Of a stretch of DNA of 64,000 nt, positions 58,498 to 64,000 are shown piece after piece. Each line of letters starts with the position of its first letter. The stretch's first letter is position 1. The notes beneath the pieces were generated by a model. The model was not told the DNA's origin and made no database searches. It worked only from the letters and a program-made list of their open reading frames with translations. Location: the NCBI GenBank assembly GCA_023231475.1, contig JALJEE010001190.1:1-64000 (forward strand). The letters are read 5' to 3'. Position numbers and translations under genes: made by a program. This DNA is from Seison nebaliae (Eukaryota > Rotifera > Pararotatoria > Seisonacea > Seisonidae).

Positions 58498-60963
58498 TGA
58501 GATTAATTGAAAGTTTGTGGAAAGAAAATAAATAATTTTTTCTCTCAAAAATTTCATGATTAATTGAAAAGTTACCAGAAGAAAAGCGATTGAAATAAAT
58601 ATAAAATTTGGAGCGAAAATTTTCCATAACATTAAATGTCTTTTGAGGAAGAAGAGGAAAATTGCGGAGAATGTCAATTGAATAAGATGTCGCACATATT
58701 CACAATAATAGTCGTCAGTCTTAATTGGAAAAAGTAAAGTAGAAGAGAATGTATAAAAAATTAATAAGATGGCTGGTAAGATGGAAATCGTTCCATCGAA
58801 ACCATGAAATGCAGAATTCCAATTAATTGCAGAGAAAACTGTTTGATGACCAGTACAGTAGAAGATGGTATATTGGATGAGAATTGATAATAAAAACTTT
58901 CTGATTATATAATAATCTTTCACATAAAGTTTCATTAGACAATGGAATAAAAGAACATTGATAAATGATTCCATCGGTTCAGAAATGAGTAGAAGAATCA
59001 ATAGTAAATATCGGTAGTCAGGTGAATGGAGGGAACTGATGAAAAATAATAGAGAACTAACGAAGTAAATGGAATGAGGAAGGACATAATTAATAAAAAA
59101 CTGGTTTAAGAATAATTTGAAAGATAATCGGTAAATGAAGATCATGAAAAATATGACAGGTAAATTATTGGAAGAATTATTTATAAAATTTGAAATTTTC
59201 CCAGTAATTACAATTGTTCGATATTGAATTTTTTTCTTCTCAATTTTTAATAGATATCCTATTGCTATTAAGGAGAATATAATAATTGTTGATAGATAAT
59301 AATAATTATTTTTGAAATACACAGAAAAATTATTATTATTATTATTATTGTTACAAGTGGATATTTCCTCTCGACAAATAACAAAAGTATTCAAAGATAA
59401 TATGAATGAAATGATTGGAAAATAATAATAGATTTTGGAATGATCTTTCCTTTCTAAAGAAATTACGAATAATTCCGTTAAAAAGAAGAATTTGATGATT
59501 TGATAATGATAGACAATAAATGAATTGCTCATAGGACAAAGTAATAATGAAATTAACATTATGATTTCAATCCATTTGAACTTGTTAGTAGAATATGAAT
59601 GTATTGCATATGACTTAATAATAAAAATTATTGTTCCAATTAATATTAAAATTCCGATAATCATATAAAATTCATTGAATTCCGTCCAAATTCTCCTGCA
59701 ATTCATTTGAATTAATTTTAATCTTTCATAAATTTCCTCATTTGACAATTCATCAATATTGTTGTGTCCTTCAAAAATATTAAAATCCATCGACTTTATT
59801 CGATTTTTCAATGATGGATAATTATTGAGATAGTTAAGTATTTGACGATAATTCTTCTTCAAATAAGTTCGATATTGTTTGGAAGAGTCGTGAAAAATTG
59901 ATGGAATCAGTATTCCTAAATTGGAATAAGGTATATTCACATTCATCAATGAACTAATTGTTGGTACTAAATCGATTTGTGTAATCTCAGTAAATTCTGA
60001 TACAGTTTCATCGAACTTCCATTGAGGAGAATAAAAGAGTGTTGTCGTTCTCTTCTCCAAATGAGAATCGCCTCCATGATCTCCATAATTCGTCATTCCA
60101 TGATCACCCAACACAATTAATAATTCTTTTGATTTTACTTTATATTTTAAAAGATTATATAAGAAATCATCCGTCTCCATTTGTTTCCTTTTCATTTCCA
60201 AATGATCCGCACCATATCGATGACCACAATGATCAATTCCGAGAAGATGAAGTAAAATAAATTTGATATCATCTCTATTTTCTTTTGAAATATTTCTGAT
60301 GTGTTGACACATCTCCATTCGACACTTTCCATCACTTCGTTTATTGCAATAAAATGAACAAATAATTTCTCGAATTCCATCATCCACCGTATCCAAATCA
60401 CGAACATTAAACGATGGATATGGATGGACATGTGTGAATAATTTCGTCTTATTTAATGATAACATCGTCATCCAAGTATCATCTCCAACAAATAATCTTC
60501 CGTCATTCTCAAATCTCTTCACTAATTGATAAATTAAATTATCTTCATTAATTTCATCTCCTCCTCCAAAATTTGCACCGGCTTCGATGAAGGTTGGTAG
60601 AGATCCAGTTATTATACCTGTCAATCTTTGTAAAGTAGTAGTTGGAGCGTCAGCGATCGTTTCATATAAACGATAATTGTTTTTATGAGAATTTAACCAT
60701 TTGATGCTTTTCTGAAAATTTCCTTCATAGAATGATTTTCTTGTGGGATCGAAAGATGAATAAAAGAAATCGAATCGTAAAGCATCAACAATGACGATCG
60801 TTAAAGAATCGAATTTCTCAGATATCTTATTATCAAAATCCTCCTCATTCTTTTCAGTTGTCAACACTTTAGTGAGAAAGAAACCGTTAGCGAAGATGAA
60901 CAATCCGAGAAGTGAAAACAGAACGACCACAATCTGACGTGCATCAATCTTTACTCTTCTCAT
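58480..60963 (-). CDS. PIGO: GPI ethanolamine phosphate transferase 3 (PIGO)
   Basis: ER enzyme that adds ethanolamine phosphate to the third mannose of GPI anchors, the bridge to the protein. A single exon of 827 aa. The N-terminal membrane anchor (IVVVLFSLLGLFIFANGFFL) is followed by an alkaline phosphatase-like lumenal domain: metal/catalytic VDALRFDFF, then DAPTTTLQRLTGIITGSLPT, EAGANFGG, GDDTWMTML, HPYPSFNVRDLDTVDDGI, LLGIDHCGHRYG and GDHGMTNYGDHGGDSH. These match PIGO (not PIGG or PIGN), and all metal-binding Asp and His are present. The rest is a string of ten or more membrane segments. It is shorter than human PIGO (about 1089 aa), mainly in the membrane part. It ends inside the last codons of COPE. 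Confidence 0.92.
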   Translation of the reverse strand: MRRVKIDARQIVVVLFSLLGLFIFANGFFLTKVLTTEKNEEDFDNKISEKFDSLTIVIVDALRFDFFYSSFDPTRKSFYEGNFQKSIKWLNSHKNNYRLYETIADAPTTTLQRLTGIITGSLPTFIEAGANFGGGDEINEDNLIYQLVKRFENDGRLFVGDDTWMTMLSLNKTKLFTHVHPYPSFNVRDLDTVDDGIREIICSFYCNKRSDGKCRMEMCQHIRNISKENRDDIKFILLHLLGIDHCGHRYGADHLEMKRKQMETDDFLYNLLKYKVKSKELLIVLGDHGMTNYGDHGGDSHLEKRTTTLFYSPQWKFDETVSEFTEITQIDLVPTISSLMNVNIPYSNLGILIPSIFHDSSKQYRTYLKKNYRQILNYLNNYPSLKNRIKSMDFNIFEGHNNIDELSNEEIYERLKLIQMNCRRIWTEFNEFYMIIGILILIGTIIFIIKSYAIHSYSTNKFKWIEIIMLISLLLCPMSNSFIVYHYQIIKFFFLTELFVISLERKDHSKIYYYFPIISFILSLNTFVICREEISTCNNNNNNNNFSVYFKNNYYYLSTIIIFSLIAIGYLLKIEKKKIQYRTIVITGKISNFINNSSNNLPVIFFMIFIYRLSFKLFLNQFFINYVLPHSIYFVSSLLFFISSLHSPDYRYLLLILLLISEPMESFINVLLFHCLMKLYVKDYYIIRKFLLSILIQYTIFYCTGHQTVFSAINWNSAFHGFDGTISILPAILLIFYTFSSTLLFPIKTDDYYCEYVRHLIQLTFSAIFLFFLKRHLMLWKIFAPNFIFISIAFLLVTFQLIMKFLREKIIYFLSTNFQLISLNFRT

Positions 60964-61123
60964 TTCAAGCTCATTAATCGAATTTCAATTTTTTCAACTC
61001 CAACTTTCATAAAATAAGTTATGACAAAAAATTAATTTATGAGAAAATTCATTTGAAATCTTCTTCTTAAATATTAGAGAAGAGTGGTTAACGCAAAAGC
61101 CAAATGACAATTTGCACAATAGA

Positions 61124-61746
61124 ATGCCAATAAAATTCGAGGATGTCGTAGAGTTCTACAGTAGTTTACCTGCGTTTACTTTTCCCTCAACTTCTTTCCT
61201 TATTCGCCCATCAATTTAGTCATCTCAAATCTCGTGTGGATGCCAATGAATTCATTAACGGTTTATTTACAAGTATGAATGATGATAATGTCATACAAAC
61301 AAGTTTCCTTCCAATATCACCAGATGAAAATATTTTATGAATGCACAGTTTTCGAATTATATGATCTCCAATATTTTACAGAGACGAAGTTGTGGGAGGC
61401 GCGACAGTCCGAAATGAAGAAATTAGATGAATCCTCATCTAATTATATATCAATAGAAGTAAAATTAATTATTGCCTTAATAAAATCATTCTCTCGAAAC
61501 TGTAAAAAGGATTTCAACGAACGAAAGAAGGAAGTGATGAAACAAATCGATTTGAAGATCATCCAAGAACTTGATCGAATGATCTTCAGTCAACAAACTA
61601 CATTGAACTCATTAAACGTTCCAGCATTCAAAGTTACTAACACACAGAATGATGTTCAATTACAAATTGAAATATTAGAGTTTCTTAATACACATCGGAA
61701 AGAATTAGTCGTAGAAAAGGACAATTCGGAGGTGGATGTTGTATAA
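61124..61746 (+). CDS. DGCR6: DGCR6 / gonadal (gdl) family protein
   Basis: A coiled-coil protein related to human DGCR6 and Drosophila gonadal; its molecular role is not established. Exon 1 starts at ATG 61124 (MPIKFEDVVEFYSSLP), and an intron of 46 nt leads to HLKSRVDANEFINGLF. After a further short intron (best model 34 nt, GTCATACAAA to ATCACCAG, phase 0) comes CTVFELYDLQYFTETKLWEA, matching DGCR6 [20 protein letters not shown]. The C-terminal LKIIQELDRMIFSQQTTLNS followed by LQIEILEFL matches DGCR6 QKIVLELDRKVADQQSTLEK. An unusually short intron makes the second junction less certain. It is divergent from PIGO, with 160 bases between the starts. Confidence 0.75.
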
Positions 61747-62149
61747 AATTTGATGATATATGAATCGTGATAGAAAAGCTTTAAATTTAAATTTAAAAAT
61801 TCTAATTTTTAAAATTTTATTCAATTTCAACATTTTTTCTATATTAAATAAATTTATGTTAAGTAAGACATATTAAATAAGAATATTAGAAATTGAAAAT
61901 GTTTAGTAATTCTTCTCTCTTCTCTCGTCATTCATCTCCTCTTCTATTGGCACTTATCAAAAGAGATTAGACGAAATAGAACAATTGTAAGAATTCTTCG
62001 AATTATCTCTCTCTGTCTAATACAAATTTTCATTTTTGTTTGTCAGAAAGAAAACTCTTATATCGATCGAGAAAGTTTTTCTTGTCGAAGGGAAATTGAA
62101 AGTTGAAATAGGATTTTTTCATTTTCTTATTTGATCGTTGCGAAAAAGA
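61747..62149. other. Intergenic between DGCR6 and the hnRNP M-like gene
   Basis: AT-rich, with an AATAAA-type signal near 61846 for DGCR6 and the probable promoter of the next gene. No other feature is seen. Confidence 0.45.
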
Positions 62150-64000
62150 ATGATTTCTGAATATGAAAACGGCAAACCATCTGGCGACAGGTTATTGATT
62201 TTCTCTTTCTTCTCTTTCACGAGGAACTTGTTGAATTTTTGGGGTTGTCGATTATTTCTTTTACTTTCGAATTTCATTTATTTCCAAGAAATTTCTCGTC
62301 CAAATTTCCATCGTTTTTCTGCGGTTAATTTCCGTTAAATTCTCTTCCTAACATTGTTCGAACTTTTGTCTTTGGTTCTGTGAATTTTGCTCATGAAAAA
62401 AAAAATTAAATTAATTTTATTTCACCTCGAAACATTTCATCGACATCGACAAGTGGAAGTGAACATGTGAAATCTTTTAACATTTTTTCTCTTCATTCTG
62501 TTCGTCATTCGCATTCACTCCAGCGGTTCGGAAGTACTAAGAAGTCGTCGTAGTCGTTCACCAACTACTTGGATGGATAAAGATCCAGCATCTTCAAATC
62601 CGCCATCTGATTCGACGTCGTCGAATTTCAGGAATTCGCGTCATTCTGCTAGAAATCCGAAGGATTCGGAACTCGGTCTCAAATATTGTTGGGAGAAGAC
62701 AGTCTCTGTGTTGAATGTCCCATACGAGATTACTTGGAAAGAGTTGAAAGATCTTTTCAAGGACCAGGGTTATTATTTTTCTTTTTCTTCTATCTCGTTC
62801 TGACGACACCGTCGAGCACATTCTGCCCTCTCTTTCTCTCTCACCTCCCGGAGAGTGAAGAGATTTGACTCTGAAAATTGTCGAAATTGCAAATCGGTTG
62901 AATTTCTGTTGGTGTTCTACTGGAGGAAAGTGATCGGCACAAATTAATTGTTTCAGATGAAAATGTTGAATTGGTTTGATGAAGTTGTTCGAAGAAGATG
63001 GAAGAGGAATAACAACATGATTTCTGGGAATTTTTGTTGAATAATTTTCTTTTTCTCTCATCTCTAGTGGCTGACGTATACTATTGTGAAGTTTTTAATA
63101 ATTCGGAGGGCAAATCGAGTGGAATTGCGTTAGTTGTTTTGGTCATTTTGAAGAGATTGGATGGATATGAATTTTAGTGCTATCGAATTCCGAAAAGAAG
63201 ATGATGCTAAACGTGCATGTGAATTAATGCATCAATATGAGTTGCATGGACGTAAACTTGTCGTTAAAAGGGTTTGTTATTTGTTTTCAAGAAAATGTTG
63301 TTGTTGTTTTTGTTTATTGTTGTTGCGATGAAATAAGATTATCATATTTCTTCAAATTAATCATAATATTTTAAAGAATGAAATGAATAAAATATGGAAA
63401 TTAATTTTTTTTTATTTTTCCTCAATCATATTTTTAAAGGATGTTCATGGAAGTATTACCCGAAAGATGAAAGGAAAAGAAAAGAAACGTGAACCTTATA
63501 TTAGTTCTAGTAGCAATTATCATGTATCATCATCACCTGGATATAGTACTACATCGAATATCCCTCCTGGAAATCAAAGTCAGAAATTTGATGTGGATCC
63601 AATGCCACAATTGCAAGTGATGTCTGTGGAGGAGATACCAGACAATATTCTTCAGAAAATCTCAGTTGAGAATGTTATAACAAATCGAGTATTTGTGGCG
63701 AATATTCATTTCGGTGCGAAAGAAAAAGATTTATCTGATTTATTTCGTATCGCTGGGAAAGTGTTACACGTTCAATTAAATCGACGAAATGATGGTTAAT
63801 AAATGTTATTTATAATTCAATTAATGAGTAATGTGTTGTAGGAAAATCGAGAGGAATGGCAATAATTTCATTCTCTCATCCGTTTGAAGCTGCTCGTTCC
63901 GTCAGTTTGTTAAACAACCAAATTTATTATACAAGGAAATTGGTGGTGAAGATTGATACGAAGGATGTGAAAGATCCTCCAAACAAAATTAATTTGCCGA
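62150..64000 (+). CDS. hnRNP M / MYEF2-like RNA-binding protein (5' part, runs off the window)
   Basis: A nuclear RNA-binding protein controlling splicing. Exon 1 starts at ATG 62150 (MISEYENGKPSGD). A longer intron (GTTATTGATT to CACTCCAG, about 335 nt) joins GSEVLRSRRSRSPTTW and the Ser-rich exon at 62573. RRM1 follows: VSVLNVPYEITWKELKDLF, then ADVYYCEVFNNSEGKSSGIA, then VEFRKEDDAKRACELMHQYE with LHGRKLVVKR. A linker with VSSSPGYSTTSNIPPGNQ leads to RRM2: NRVFVANIHFGAKEKDLSDL, GKSRGMAIISFSHPFEAARS, RKLVVKID. The RNP1-like EGKSSGIA and VFVANIHF match hnRNP M and Drosophila Rumpelstiltskin. The third RRM and the C-terminus lie beyond position 64000. There are at least six exons. Confidence 0.85.

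Overview
This window is nuclear DNA of a small animal, most likely an arthropod and perhaps an acariform mite. The evidence is an AT-rich sequence, animal-specific genes (SoxB, formin-like FMNL, NHE8, DGCR6, annexin), split genes with very short GT-AG introns (about 34-70 nt where I could place them), long Asn/Gln/Asp runs in proteins, and a nuclear tRNA-Ile(UAU) with an intron. The taxon is an inference; nothing in the sequence names it.

Layout. 1-5.0 kb: a lysine-rich protein, the exosome subunit EXOSC7, an SLC22-type transporter and tRNA-Ile(UAU), all on the plus strand. 5.0-9.7 kb: a nest of dead mobile elements. A minus-strand LINE is broken by a hAT-type MITE with a perfect 8-bp target duplication and by a piggyBac element, which itself carries a Tc1/mariner-type MITE. 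10.1-17.9 kb: SLC25A42 (mitochondrial CoA carrier), EMC2, ADAT2, a small EF-hand protein, DHRS1 and a divergent histone H3. 18.2-29 kb: a small membrane protein, an LRRFIP-like coiled-coil protein, the Na+/H+ exchanger NHE8 and an AKAP7-like 2H phosphoesterase. 29.2-32.6 kb: an intronless FMNL formin. 33.3-33.9 kb: a MULE transposon relic. 33.9-47.3 kb: a 13-kb stretch with no convincing gene, ending at an intronless SoxB gene. 51-64 kb: an unknown membrane protein, an annexin with a C-terminal GGY-repeat tail, an Arg/Ser-repeat protein, COPE and PIGO (tail-to-tail with overlapping stop regions), DGCR6, and the 5' part of an HNRNPM/MYEF2-like gene that runs off the right end.

The genes form no operon or single pathway. 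Most are housekeeping: RNA decay, tRNA editing, membrane-protein insertion, COPI coat, GPI anchor synthesis, CoA import. They are packed closely, often as divergent or convergent pairs. The clear exception is the large gene-free space before SoxB, which fits a developmental regulatory landscape.

No new defence or mobile system was found. The most unusual items are the annexin with a prion-like Gly/Tyr tail, the two-array Arg/Ser repeat protein (possibly a chromatin or sperm basic protein), the H3 variant with Thr28, the dated nest of transposons, and the coding overlap of COPE and PIGO. No retrovirus, LTR element, Polinton or toxin gene was seen.
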